DNA from: Tetrahymena elliotti 4EA
Lineage: Eukaryota; Ciliophora; Oligohymenophorea; Hymenostomatida; Tetrahymenidae
DNA: 64,000 nucleotides
Direction of reading: 5' to 3'
Assembly (NCBI GenBank): GCA_000231825.2
Contig: JH720299.1
Coordinates: 128,105 to 192,104, forward strand
Shown here: positions 50,481-63,493 of the stretch, piece after piece
How positions within the stretch are numbered: position 1 is the first letter of the stretch
How the letters are laid out: the number at the start of each line of letters is the position of its first letter
Notes under the pieces: model-generated
Told to the model about the DNA's origin: nothing
The model's input: only the letters and a program-made list of their open reading frames with translations
Database searches by the model: none
Translations under genes and position numbers: made by a program

Positions 50481-52371
50481 TTTAGTAACATTACCATCTC
50501 TTTGTAAATAAATAATTTCTTATTGCTTTAATTTCTAAAAATTATAATTAACTCAAGAATTCAAAACAAGAAATATTAAGAAAGAAAATATTGTTATTAT
50601 TTTTATCAATTTGCTCTATTTCTAAACATACATAAACAATTAAGCCAAATCCCATTTATAAATATACAATTAAAATTTAAATAAATAATTTATTAGAGAA
50701 TATAATTTTTAATAAATAAATAGTTGTCATCAAGATTATTATTTAACTTCTTATTTAATTTCATGCTTCAAACAAACTTTACCAATCTTATTTTCTTTAT
50801 TAAATCTCTTTTAATCAGTACAAAATGTGCATCTTCCACCATATCCACCACAACTATAAAGAGGTTTATAGCTAATATTTTTCTTAAAGTTCCAATTTTA
50901 CCATTATTTTTACTATTCTTCTCCTCCCAAAGCACGCATTAACTTTTAAGTTTTTACTTTTTACTTAACATTTTAAAAGTAAAGTTAGTTTCTAGAGGGT
51001 TTTTCTTCCTAGGTATAACTCATTTGTTTATCGTTTGTTTGTTATTTTATCTAATTAGTTTTATTTTTAATGTTTATAAAATTAATAACTAATTTCATTT
51101 AATTTAAATAAAAATTTATTTGTCTAGTAGTAACTTTGTAAAAGAAAAAGATCATTTTAATTACATTTTTTATAAATAAAAACTCTAAAAGATCAAAAAA
51201 ACCCTGATCAAAAATTATTACTTAATAATAAAAAATAGATAAAATCAAATGAGTTAGATACTTTAATTTTATTGTTCGTTAGTCAATTAATGAATTCCCA
51301 AGGGAAAGTAACAAAATTTAGATTTATTCTTTAGAAAGTTTCTTGATCATTTAAACCAAAATATATTTTTCTACATTAAAAAATTATAGAAAATTATGTG
51401 TATTATTAACATTCTTTTGCATTCTTAATTATTGTTCTTTATTTATTTACAATTTTTATCCAAAAATCAATAATAATTCTTTTATGTATTACTGACAATT
51501 AAAAAAACCAACATATCAATCCAAAATAGTGAGTGTTTGACTTTTGGAAATATATGTTCTTCTTAAATTCTATGATTAGAAGAAGATAGTGTGTGTATAA
51601 ACTGACTCTTTTTAATTACCATTTTTAAAAAAAGTAGAAACTAAAAGTAAAAAAAGTATCAAAAAATATGTAAAGTAAAAAACATTATCTATGAATAGAA
51701 AATATTTTAATAAAAAAGATGATTTACTTTTTAAATTAATGAAAAATGATTTATTTATTTACTATTTTAATGATTTATTACCTTATTTAATACCTTAATT
51801 TAAAAAATAATTTTTTTAAATTTTATCTTCCTCAAATAATCATCTTTTAAAAATCAAAAAAAGTAAATTGTTCAAAGAAATTTATTCCTGAAACATAAAC
51901 TATCTATCTATCTGTATTTTGTTAAAAAATAATAAAAAAATAAAATAATTTTCTCAAAGCAAAATAAAAATTAAAAAATTTAAATAAATTATTTCATAAA
52001 TTTTAATTTAATTTAAAACAAACATTTTAGACAACATTTCTAAGAATTGAATTAATATGAAATAAATAAATTTACTGATGGGAGATAAGTTGATAAACAA
52101 ACATAAATTAATTTATATTTAAATGTAAATTTTTTTTAATTTTGGAAATTTTATTTGATAAGAATAATTTTATACTTGAAATATCATCCATCATCTTAAA
52201 ATATTTTAAATGAATTAAATTTAATCTGAATAATTACTAAACTGCATATGAACAATAAAAAAAGATATTTATTATTTAATCAAAAAATCAAATTATTTAA
52301 AGAAAATATAAAGAAAAATATTAGTTGATTTACCTACATACAAACATATTTACCTTGCTATTTTGTAAGAA
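50391..52371. other. Intergenic (2 kb), no gene seen
   Basis: A/T-rich sequence after the second receptor copy. The first 90 nt are homologous to the flank of copy 1. I read both strands and found no protein-like frame, RNA gene or repeat array. A TATC/TCTG tetranucleotide run is near 51903. Confidence 0.5.
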
Positions 52372-53429
52372 ATGTTTTGGATGAAATTGTTTCATATAGT
52401 ATTAGGGATAATATTTCCTCTAATATCTAATAAATGTTTGCTGCCTATTGATAAAGTTATAGTTTTTTTCTTGCGTTTTGTGCATATTTATAGTTAATAA
52501 GATTTTTAGAAGGAGCTGAGTGCTTTGAAAATAAGCGAAGAATGCAAATTAAAATAGTAGGGGATAATCAATATCGCTGGATTTAAAAGCTTTATTATTT
52601 TGATGGCTGTTTGTGGAGCTATCCACATGAATAAAATTTTAATAGAGGAGTTTTAGTTTAAATTCAAACAATATTATGATAAAATATCTACTTTTTGCCT
52701 TTGGTTTGCTTTAATCTTATCATCATTAAATATTTGCAATTACATATATGAATTCTATGCTTTTATCCTTTATTACATTGGACTGTTTGTTTTGATTATT
52801 TTTGGTTTAGTCTTCAGAAGTAAACTGGGTTTTTCTGAAGCTATTTTTAATCTTGTAGTTGTGCCTTTGGTGGTTTTGATGAGTAGTCTTATATTGACTA
52901 TGGAATTTAATATAGATATAGTTGTTAAATTCTCTCCTTTGAATTTGCTATTTATTGTTTATTCTATCACTCAAACTTCATCAATACAATTTCAAAAACC
53001 TAAACAATATCATAATGAATCAGATAAAAAGTAAGCTGATGAAGACGATTAAAACTAAAAGGATGATTCCAAATTCAAAAAAGTATCAACAAGAGTAACC
53101 ATTTTTGAACTTCTAGGAAAGCATGATTGCTTTAGAGTCATGGTTCTTATTATGGCTTATATCTATCTTTATTCAATCGTAGAAGCAACTAAAGCAAAAT
53201 CAATAGTGTAAATATATTTAATTTGATTTAGTTTAATTTAATATAATTATATTATTAATATAATTTTCTAATTTCTAGGTATCTATTGCCACTTGTGATA
53301 TTCAGTAAAACTTTCTACACAACTGCAATTTTATTTAGACAAGAAAAGTATAATTAAGCTAAAACTAAAGGATGCTATCTATATCTTTTATATGTATTTT
53401 TTTACATTGCATGTCTTCACTTTAGTTGA
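52372..53429 (+). CDS. Multi-pass membrane protein, unrecognised (328 aa)
   Basis: There are two exons, with a 71-nt intron at 53208-53278 (GTAAATATA...TTTCTAG) that keeps phase, from the ATG at 52372 to TGA 53427-53429. Seven to nine hydrophobic segments are visible: the N-terminal MFWMKLFHIVLGIIFPLI (anchor or signal), FKSFIILMAVCGAI, FCLWFALILSSLNI, AFILYYIGLFVLIIFGLVF, IFNLVVVPLVVLMSSLILT, NLLFIVYSI, FRVMVLIMAYIYLYSIV, LLPLVIFSKTFYTTAILF and CYLYLLYVFFYIACLHF. A charged loop (SDKKQADEDDQNQKDDSKFKK) lies between the sixth and seventh. I recognise no transporter or channel signature and cannot assign a family. The clean splice and stable composition make the gene itself credible. Confidence 0.78.
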
Positions 53430-54177
53430 TCTCTATTCTACATTTAATCTTAAACACAAAAAAATAGTTTAGAAAATTAAAATTATTTCTATTTACAAGA
53501 AATTTCTTTCATATCTATCTTTAGCTTTTTAAATAGTAGTAAAATAATTCATGTGTAGGGTTTAATAAATATATCATTTTTACCAATAAAACGAAACATC
53601 TTTTTAGAAGTTATCTCAAAAATATTTTAAAGGTATGTACTTAATAAGATATTTGAAACAAACACACAAAAAGGATGAGACTAAAATAAAATTAGTTTGT
53701 TTAGTAATTTAAGATAGAAAATAATAAACTTTGTTGCGTAAGTAATATAAATTTATCTATAAAACAAAAAAATTTGTAAAATTTATCTCAAAAGTATTTT
53801 GCTTTTAATATGAAACATACTAAAAAATGCTAAAAAGAGGAATTTAAAATAGAATAAATAAGTTGATTTTGTATTTTATGGTAGAAAGTAATAAAGTTTG
53901 ATTTTTATTTGATTGGTTTATTAATTAATGTCTATATGAATTATTCTTTTTTGATAAAGTTTTTAATTGTGATTGATTGAAAGATCTGATGATAAAAATT
54001 GATAGAATTTAAAAGAATAGATGATAAAAAATTAATGTTAACTTCAAATAATATTTTCAATTTGTAAAATAACAATTAAAAAAGTAATAGATATCTAAGC
54101 AGTTAAATCTTAAAAGTATAAGAGTTACTATTTAAAATAAGTTTAGCAATACAAATAAAAGAAAGAGTAGTGAGATT
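53430..54177. repeat. Intergenic with a diverged ~180-nt duplication
   Basis: Two related blocks at about 53605-53740 and 53780-53905 share TTATCTCAAAA(A/G)TATTTT, a GAAACA(A/T)AC-like stretch, AAAAAG(G/A)..GA, (A/T)AATAGAAAATAATAAA-like and AAACTTTG/AAGTTTG landmarks. They lie between the membrane protein and the RING gene and encode nothing convincing. Confidence 0.45.
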
Positions 54178-55759
54178 ATGGATTTGTAATTTGAGGTAGA
54201 TAGATCTATCCCCTTTACAGTAGAGGTAATTTCATTTTTTGTATTAGATTTTGATATCAAAAAATGTTATTTATAATTTTCAAAAGGGATAAAGCTTACT
54301 TAAAGAATTTGAATGTACAATATGTTAATTGTATATAAAATAGGCATACATTACAAAATGTGGGCATGTTTTTTGTAAAGTTGAAACTATTTAGTTAGAT
54401 TAGACAATTTTATTTTAAAGCTAATTTATTAAATTTTAGGAATGTATATTAGAATCTATCAATAGACACCATAAATGTCCTTTTTGCATGACAGAATTAA
54501 ATGAAAATGATGTGATTAAAAACTATCACTTTGACAATTTGAAAAGTATTTCTATTTTGTAGTTTTTTCAGTTATTTATTATCATATTAAATGTAAAATT
54601 TTAGGTTTAATATTTAAGGCTTAAGAAGAGTATAAAATTAGAATAATTGGCAAAGTATTTAATTAAATTGAAGAAGAAAACTAAGAAAGTCCAATTTTAA
54701 ATGTAAAAAATAAAATTTAATTGAAATTAAATTGATTTTTAATTTTAAAAGATTTTCAGAGATAATTTGAGAGAAACAGTGTTGCTTTATGAGTCAAAAT
54801 TTAAAGAAATCAACTCAATATTTGAAGAGAAAAAAAAATTAATAGAGAAAGAGTTTGACAATTAGCCTTAGTCATTAAACTAAGTAAATATTTAATTTAT
54901 TTAATTACTTACTCTTCAGATCATATTTTAATTAAAAATTATTGAATAGATATCAGATTAATTTAGAGCATAGAGCTATTCATCTGAGAATCAAAAAATA
55001 TAGAAATTAGAATAGGAAAAAAATGATATATAAAACCATTTAAAAGAAAGCTTGAATAAGTATTTAAAAACATCCCTTCCTAAACCTGATATCCTAGACC
55101 TAAGAATCAAGTTAGTAATCCCTAAAAAGAATTTATATTTAGAGAGTTTCATCCTGAAGCCTTATGATTAGATTTCAGATTTTAAGAAAACATTGATATA
55201 GATATTTAAATAAAACAATGACCCTATTGATGAATAGAAATTAGATTTAAATTAGATATTTTTAATTTATTTACCTTTAGCAGCACAAAATGAAGATTAA
55301 ATTAGCAAAATTAGTAAAGAAAATTTTAATTCTGAATAGAGTTTGATCTAATTTATGAAATAAAATGGAATTTAAGGAGAGGTTAGAACACTCACTTCTT
55401 AATAAGTTTTTGTATAAATGTAAATAGAATAAGGATCTACTCTCATTATTAGTGGAACTATTCCTAGTAATTCTGATAAACCCCCTACCTGCCTAACATA
55501 TAAATTTTAATAAAATACTGTTTTAGATTATTACACCTGTGTCCAATGTAACCTAAATTGGATTTGCCAATCTTGTGCATTTTATTGTCACAAAGAACAT
55601 AACACTATAATCTAAATTAAAAATCACTAAGCCTCTTGGGCTTGTTGCTACTGTGTCACTAAAAATAAATGCAAGTAAATAATTTATAATTTTTCTCTTC
55701 ATTAGAAATTTATTTTTATTTATAATTTAAACAGGGCTCTAAATAAAAATTCTAAATGA
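54178..55759 (+). CDS. RING-finger protein with UBR-box-like zinc cluster
   Basis: A multi-exon gene runs from the ATG at 54178 to TGA 55757-55759. Exon 2 starts after the intron 54229-54289 and, joined over a second intron (54382-54440), encodes a complete C3HC4 RING: FECTICQLYIKQAYITKCGH, then VFCKECILESINRHHKCPFC. This strongly supports E3 ubiquitin ligase activity. A coiled coil follows (YESKFKEINSIFEEKKKLIE; later SSENQKIQKLEQEKNDIQNH), then a ubiquitin-like or Ras-association-looking stretch (LDLRIKLVIPKKNLYLESFI, DFKKTLIQIF). Near the end is a Cys/His cluster: YYTCVQCNLNWICQSCAFYC, HKEHN, NHQASWACCYC. Its spacing resembles the UBR-box-like finger of FBXO11-type proteins, with W and the CHK-H core conserved. 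A last 60-nt intron (GTAAATAA...AAACAG) gives the terminus CKALNKNSK. Substrates are unknown. The RING call is firm; the UBR-like call is moderate. Confidence 0.85.
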
Positions 55760-56502
55760 AAAACTAAAATTTGTATATAAATATTAAATAATAATTTTAT
55801 AAATTAAATTTTAATGAGAAGTATTTTACTCTGTTTTCATTTTTAAATTAACTTTCATTAAAAATCAGTTCAAAATGTGACGTTTTAATTAAAAAAAATG
55901 AAAAAATATATTTATTGACAAAAAGTATTTAATATAAGTTTAATTCAAAAACAATTTAAATGTTTAAATGAGCAAATTTTAGAGCTTTTTGAAATTAAAA
56001 TGTGAGAATTGAGATAAATCAATCAGTTAAGAAAATAAATATCTAAAATACAAATGAATGAAAATAGTTTATAATTTTTTAATTAAATTTGTACAAATAT
56101 AAAATAAGTATATTACAAAATGATATTTTATTTAAGTTATTATAAATTAATTTTAATTTTAATTAAAATTCCATAAAAAGATATAAAAAGATGGTTGTTT
56201 ATGTGTGTGCGTGTGTGTTTTTGCTGATGTTTGCGTATGTGTACATAAATTTAGGTATGCATTGAATGTATTATGTATGTATCATGCTAAAAAATGACCA
56301 TCTTCAGACTGATTCCAGAAATAAAATTTCTGAAAGGAGAGCTTTATGTATTATAAACTATTTTGTTAATTCATAATTTTGTAGATAAGGGAATTAAAAT
56401 TTAGAAGATATTTATGAAAATAATTTTAAGTGTTTGTTTCTGTTTCAAATATTATTTATTATATAAGCATAAAATAAGATTGACTCATTGATTATATTTA
56501 AC
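55760..56502. other. Convergent intergenic region with GT-rich tract
   Basis: 743 nt between the 3' ends of the RING gene and the importin gene. At 56193-56290 is a strand-asymmetric GT-rich stretch (TGTGTGTGCGTGTGTG, then further TATGTGTA and ATGTATGT), unlike the surrounding sequence. No gene. Confidence 0.55.
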
Positions 56503-59500
56503 TCAGTATATTTATTAAGAGTATAGCTATTCAATATTTTTGAGATTGATATATTTTTATAATAGATTTATATCCTCTTTTAATAAGTGCTTCAAGCATT
56601 GAGCGAAGTATTTAGGATCGTTTTTAGCAAGGTCATTAAAGAATTATTTAAGCATTTCCTAATTTTCATAAATTTAAAAATTAATTTTATTTTAAGTGAG
56701 AAATTTAATTAATATCTTACAGCTGTATTAACTTATATATATTAGTCTTTCAAATATTCAAGATCTTCTTCTGTGGTTTCATCACATTCTTCTCCATCAT
56801 CATAACCAAATTCAAATCCTTCAGTCATGTAATTAGTCGAACCATTTTCTTATTCAGCTAATCCACCAGCCTTTTCACCACCAACCTTAATTTAATTAAA
56901 TTATAAAAATTAATTTTTTAAAAGTAAACAAAACATGTGTATTTTACTGCAAATATTCTTGGTTGATTTTCTTCTTCATCATGGATGATGTTCATATCAA
57001 CTTCTACCTTTCCTTCATTTTCTTCTTAAAATTAATCATTATAATCTCCATTTTCATCATCATCAACTTCTAAGCGTTCATCTTCACCATCTTTTATGTA
57101 ATTTTAAGCATCTCTTATATAATCCTATTCTTTTCTTTGAGAAACCATTTCATTATCCAAACCTCTAATCAAAGTACTTAAAATTTTAAGTGGAGCACTA
57201 ACGTCTAATTTAAAATAAACAATCTTTTAATTAACTTTAAAATATCTAGTTAATATTACCATGTCCAACGTTCTAGTGAGAAGGGTTATATGCAATAGCA
57301 ACTAAAGTTTCAATTCTATTATCTTTAAGTAAGAAAAGCTTGGTTAAAGCTAATAAAGTAGTGTTTTTAGTGTATTTTCCTCTAAAAGCAGCTTGTTGTA
57401 AAAGCCACTTGTCAATCAATACTTTCAAAGCAAATCTGTTTTCAACACTAAATGAGTAAAGGAAATTAACTGATTCAATAGGATTGTTGATAATCATACG
57501 AGCCCATACTAAAACCAAACCTTAAACAGTAGTAGCCAATTTAGATCTAAAAATCTTATAAATTACTTATTTTAAAATCTCAGGATCAGCAGAACCACCA
57601 AGTAACTATTTTATTTATTTATTTAATTAATTATTTTAGATGAGAGAAATACGATTTAAATAAATTAGTACGTTATGGAATGCAACCATACAAAGGTTTC
57701 CTGAATATGTTGAATTACTTTCAAATTAAGAATTACTTGGAACTTATAATAACTTCATAATAACTTAAAGTACATCTTTAACTAATTGACTTTTTTAATA
57801 TAAAAAATATTAATTTAATTAATGTATAACATAACATTTATAACTATCTTAGAAAATATCATTTTCAAAGGTTTCTTAAAAATTAAGAAAAGAGTGAGTT
57901 ATTTATTACTGCTTTTAATCCAAACAAAAAACTGAGAATTTATGGTCGTTTTAAAAATAAATGTGAAATAAATTACTTTTTAATTATATATTGATCAGCA
58001 ACTTTAATGAAATTTTTTAAGCAAATGGAGGCATGCTATTACAAAGTAGATTCTTCGTTGACAATCATGAGATTAAGAAGGGGAGGTAAAAGCTTGATTA
58101 AACTTTCCTTAGCATTGTTGTCTTGGCAGTTCTTAACAAAAATACTGGTTACATCAAATATGCTCTATGAAAATATAAGAATAAAATATTTAATTAAATG
58201 ATGGGATATCTTTTTATTACAGCCATAAGTGAGAGATCTTGTTATCTAATTTGAGTGAGGTTAGAATTTTCAGCAATGTGATGCTTGATAAGATTGAAAC
58301 TATCAAGAATAAAGGATGAGAAAGCATTTTAGAAGACGATGTTAAAAGAGACAGGATCTTCAGATAATTATGTAATGAGCTCCATAGTAATACGATTGAT
58401 CATTTAATCATTGTGCTACAAAGTGAAAATTTATAAAATAGATCTAGCACCTAAATTAGCTATTTCTGGAATGTAAACTTTAGAGAGTTTATTTAAGTAG
58501 ACGAGAGTATCTAATATAATGTGCACTGTTTCAACATTAACATAAGTTAAGATATCAAATACATCATTTAAAATAGAAACATCTTCTATTCCATATTGTA
58601 CCCAAGTGCTTCTATCAGGTAATTATTGTTCATATTATTTAAGCTTATGAGCAATGCTTTACATTAAATTATATTTTTTTAACAAAATATTTATTTTGAA
58701 TAAAATTACACTCCAATTGATTTCACAGCAGTTAAACGAACAGGGAATTGATGAGTATTTGAGAGACAAGACATAGCTACTTTAAAAAGAGGAAGGAATA
58801 ACTCAGTGTGCTTTGAAGCAATTACCTCAGAAAAACGTGTAACACACCAGAGTGATTTAGCAATAAGAATAGGGTTGGAGTTAGGAATTTGAATGTCTGA
58901 AATAAGGTTTTAAATGAGGGAAGAGATATCAAAAGATGATGTATGCTTAAATTGGAAATCGATTATATCATCTGAGAAACTACCAAGCAAGAGAAGACCT
59001 ACTTCTCTCTTTTTCCAAGCATGATCAGGAAGATTACAATCAAAGTTAGAAGTTTTAATGAAATCCATAAGTCTTTCTTTGTTAAAATCGATGCTTTAAC
59101 CCATTTTAATTTCACTTCCAAGTCCCTTATCATAAAATTCTTAGATAACCTAAACTGTTTAAGCTTGATCTTAATTTGTCATGAACTTTTCAGCTACAAT
59201 CATAAGAGCTTAAGTTGTTTAATCTTAAAACTTATCAATGAGCTAGAATATTAAATTATATGACAAGGCTCTTAATGATTTCATATTAGCTTCATCTTCG
59301 TCATCACTGATGAATTAATTTGGTTCATGAATCCACAATTTTTCCTATTTTTATGAAATTTTCAATTTTTACAAAATCTATCTAAAACAACTAAATAAAT
59401 ACTTATTATTTGGACAGGAGAATAAAGTGAGCAAGAGCATTGATAATTGGGAAAAGAGCATGTTTAACCAACATATAGAGATCTTCTTTAATAACTAAAG

Positions 59501-61767
59501 TAGCAAGTAATTCAATTGCATTCAAAGTTAAACCTTCAATTTCATTTAAGCATTCATCTTCTTCTTCCAAGAATCTGAAATCTAAGTTATCTAATCCAGC
59601 ATTCTATAAAATAATAATATAATTAATTAATATTTGCTGTTAAGATATCTAGGAAAATATATCCTATAAGAAAATAACTTACTCCGTATTGATCTTGCAT
59701 TTGAGCACCTTATTGAATCAAGATATTTGCTGGGTCTTAGATTGGCTAGGCGTTATTATCAAGATTTTGTAATGAAACTCCATAAACGCAAGTCCAAATG
59801 TAGAGAGGAAGAATAGAATTCATAAACTTCCAGATATTAAGGATTCTAGTTGAAATAACATTTCTGGTGTAATAAGTAAAATCTCTAAAAATAACATTCA
59901 TAATCTAGTTGAATAAAAAAACAATTAATATAAGAAATAGAAATAAAAAAATTAGTATTCGAAATAAACTTCTATTTACTTTAAGGATATATCTCTTAAT
60001 AGTAATATGAGATTTAAGATCAGTTTGCAAAGTAGAAATAAAAAGATTCATCCAATCTTTGAAGGTTTCATCAAAACATTGAGCGACTAAACGGTTGTCT
60101 GAACCATCAGCATAAGCAAAGGAAGTAATATTTAAATAGAGCAAAACAAACAACTTTTCCCTTTAACTTTCATCTAATGTCTGTTAATATTTAAAAATAA
60201 ATACTTAAAATTATCTATTCTTTTTTTAGTCTTGAAATTTAATTCATGATTTATTTTTATTTCGAATAATTTTAATTAGTTTATTTCACCTGCAAACTAC
60301 TAACTAACAAACTAACAATCAATGCTAAACTATTCTTTTTCAATTTTATTAAATGCTAAGAAAAACTTCTTCTATTGATTGATAGCATTTTGCTTTTGAT
60401 TAAGTAAATTCAATTCAAATATTTATTTAAGTAATTACTCTTAGGTTAACTAATATTTATAAGAGAGCTTGCATTAATTTTGGGATCAAAGGAGTGAGTG
60501 AGAAAGTTTCAGGGAGAATTTTTTCATTTCTGTACTTTTCACTTACTTTAGAGAATATTGTGCAAAACAATTCAAGTCCTGTATTGACTCTCTCCAAATC
60601 TTCGCTTTTCATCCAATCTATAATTTACTTCAAGGAGCTAGCCCATAATTCTACTCCATCGAAGACCATAATTTCGGTGATAATAAGGGCCTATTTTTTA
60701 AATTTATTTGTTAATGAAGCAAATTATATTTGTTTAAACTCTTCTTTCTCTGCTCAAAATGCTTTAAAACCTTTATTTTTCAAATTATTTTAGGATAGGT
60801 CAGCTTGCTAGCTTTTTCACCTTTTTGAATACATTTCTTATTTTTCTTTGTTTATTTAAGCAAATATACATAATAATTAACTTGCTTTGTTTTAAGAGAT
60901 GAATAACTATTATTTATTAAGTGAAAAGCTAGCTAGTTGCTGACTTATTGACTGACTTGCTGATTGAAAAAAACTGGTTTATTATTTTGAAAAAGCAGGA
61001 GATTTTCAAATAAAAAATAAAATTTACAATAATTTCAATAATTCTTAAGTCTCCAGCATTCATGAGCAAACCGTGCAATAATATTTCTCTTATTTCCTAA
61101 ATAATTCATTGATTAAAAAAATAATTTTAACTTTCATTTAGAATTTTATTAATAATATAAATCTATTGAAGAAAGGGAGTTTATTTAATAATATTCATTT
61201 TTCACTCAAAATTATATAACTTTTGAAATCAGAAACAAAAATTCTCAAATATTATATGAATATTCTTTCATTCCAACAACTAAAATTGCTAATAAATGCT
61301 AATACCCCAAGAATTTAGGGTGTTGTCTATTTGACTATTTAATTTTCAAATGAAACAAGTGACATTTTGTAAACAGAAAATGTAAGGATAGATAGAACCT
61401 CCAAAATCACATTCAATTCAAAATAAAAAGGTTTTGCTTTACTTGCTTGTTGGAAGAAAAAAAAATAATAACAAGAAATAAATAAAAACAAAATTAAAAC
61501 CTTTTTCTAATTTTCAAGAGCCTTATTGTTTTACCAGTACTCTCTTAGCATATTTTTGATTAAAGCACCTATGTAAATACGCATTTGCATGTTTTATTCC
61601 TTCTAAACAAAAATCTTGATGGAGGTAGATGCAAAATTATTGATCTAGTTGAGGGCTTACTCTAAAAATTTATCGCCTTGAGCTAACTTTGAACTATCTG
61701 TGACTAATTGCTGATATACATTCAAAACGGTTAGCATGTCTTGCTAACTAACTGAATTTGAGTCCAT
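56503..61767 (-). CDS. Importin-9/Kap114-like karyopherin
   Basis: A long, intron-rich minus-strand gene runs from the ATG at 61767 (MDSNSVSQQDMLTVLNVYQQ) to TGA 56503-56505. It is a HEAT-repeat importin-beta family protein; IPO9/Kap114 carries histones H2A-H2B and other basic cargo into the nucleus. The N-terminal importin-beta region is visible (MQMRIYIGALIKNMLREYW; FKQIQFASLTNKFKKQALII; VELWASSLKQIIDWMKSEDL). Then come KHTELFLPLFKVAMSCLSNT, QFPVRLTAVKSI, and TVHIILDTLVYLNKLSKVYI. The C-terminal part shows MVLVWARMIINNPIESVNFL, KYTKNTTLLALTKLF, a strongly acidic segment (DDGEECDETTEED; DDENGDYND) and the end NQEMLKQFFNDLAKNDPKYF. The acidic C-terminal insertion and final helices are those of IPO9, which supports the subfamily. 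Roughly 1,000-1,100 residues are expected. Its 5' end is divergent from the right-edge gene. Internal splice sites are approximate. Confidence 0.88.
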
Positions 61768-63493
61768 ACTTCTTAGTTTTGTTTAATTATTCTTCCTTTT
61801 AACTTAAAAAACTATCTTTGTTTGTTTGTTTATTTGTTTCTTTCTTTCTTTTTTAACTTTTTAATTTGTTTTATGAAATCTCTCTTCTTTCTTTTTAACT
61901 TCTTTTCTAAAACTTGTTTGTATGTTTGTTTTATTGTTTGTTTTTTTGATTTCTTTTTGCCAAACTCTATCTATCTAATTAATTATCTACGCTTCTCTTT
62001 CTATTTTTTGACTTTTTTATTGTATATTTATTTTTTTTTGCATTTTATTTTCACTTCTCCTTATCTGATAATTTTTAACTTGAATACAAATTTTTCATGC
62101 ATACACTCATTCATTTTTCATTCTTATTTTTCATAATTTTACTTGATTTTTATTTAATTTTTGCTCTATTTATTTATCAAATAGTTCTGATTGACTGAAT
62201 CATTCATTGATTGATCAATTAACTAAATAATTTAACTCGTTGATACATACTTTTTGACATTTATTATTGATAAATAAACTAATAAATTTTCTACTCTGCT
62301 TATTCAAAAATTAATTTGCATTATTTTCAAATAAATATATTTCTTTATTACTCATCATATATCTATCTGCAAAAAATATTCCAATTAAAATGTTAAATAA
62401 AAAATCAATCAGGTGCTAACTTTCATTATTTGAATTTTGAATTTCAATAAATTCTTTATTCTATTCAAATGTAGCGTTTTTATCAAAAAATAATCAAGAA
62501 AAAAGACATCATCTACAATTTTAGTTATTTATTTGTACTGAACTAATAAATTTCTTAAAAATTAAAACCATTAATATAAAAATATAAATTATTTAGAATA
62601 CAGTTCCTAATAATTAATCTCTTTAAAATCTCTAAATTATTTTTATGAGCTATTTAAGTAATTCTAAAGCCTATTACAATAACCAAATCTAAATTATTAT
62701 TTCAATTAATTAAAACCTTTTTATTGACATTCAAAAAATAAAAATTTATATTTTAGAGTGATATTTCAAATATTACATAGTTAAATTTTAAAAACATAAA
62801 TTGACCTAATTCAATCTTCTGTTTATTAAAGAATAATTACTTTATTAAATAAAAAATTAATTATGATGAACATAATCTTTAATTTTTATTTATTTCATAG
62901 CATTTCATACTTTAAATCTCATTAAAATATTATTGAAAATTTATAATTTTTATTGTTTATCAGATATTCTTTTAAAAATAAATACTTTAAACCAAAAAAT
63001 TATTTTATTTAAAAAATTTTTAAACAAAAGAAGTAGATTCACATCAGACGACATTTTCATTTTAGTACTAAATTCCAAAAAAATTTTTCTAAAATTATCA
63101 AATACATTTCTTTAGATGAAGGTATTTTTTAAATAAGCGATTTATAAAAAGAACAGAAAATGAGTTAGATTTTATGTAAAATATTTTAATTAATTCTTAA
63201 TTATTTTTCAAATAAATAAATTTTGGCACTTATTTTATATTTTAGTTTTAGAAATGAATTTTTTGCAATAATAAATTGTTAAATTGAGTATAAAAACAAT
63301 TAATTATTGATTGACTGATACTCAAAATAAGATAGGATTAAGTAATTAAAATTTTATGTTAGGTATTCTTTAGAGAGTTATGATTGTTCATATCTTTATC
63401 ATATTAAATAAAAAATCTAAAAATTAATTTCTGATTTAGAAGTAAAAAAGATAATAAATAATCCATCAATAAATAGTAAGAATAGAAGAACAA
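61768..63493. promoter_or_regulatory. Divergent intergenic region, importin / right-edge gene
   Basis: 1.7 kb between two divergent 5' ends. Just upstream of the importin ATG, on the plus strand, is a pyrimidine-rich stretch with TTTG/TTTC repeats (about 61815-61980), i.e. a purine-rich tract on the importin's sense strand. The rest is A/T-rich with no gene seen. Confidence 0.45.

Noticed and set aside
57273..57518. 81-codon minus-strand ORF as an independent small protein
   Set aside because: It is one exon (MVLVWARMIINNPIESVNFL...) of the importin-9-like gene.
60494..60793. Plus-strand 99-codon ORF
   Set aside because: Antisense to an importin N-terminal exon that reads VELWASSLKQIIDWMKSEDL on the minus strand.
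61822..62136. 104-codon Phe/Leu/Ser-rich plus-strand ORF
   Set aside because: Composition follows from a pyrimidine-rich repeat tract; there are no predicted splice sites, no family, and it lies in the importin 5' flank.
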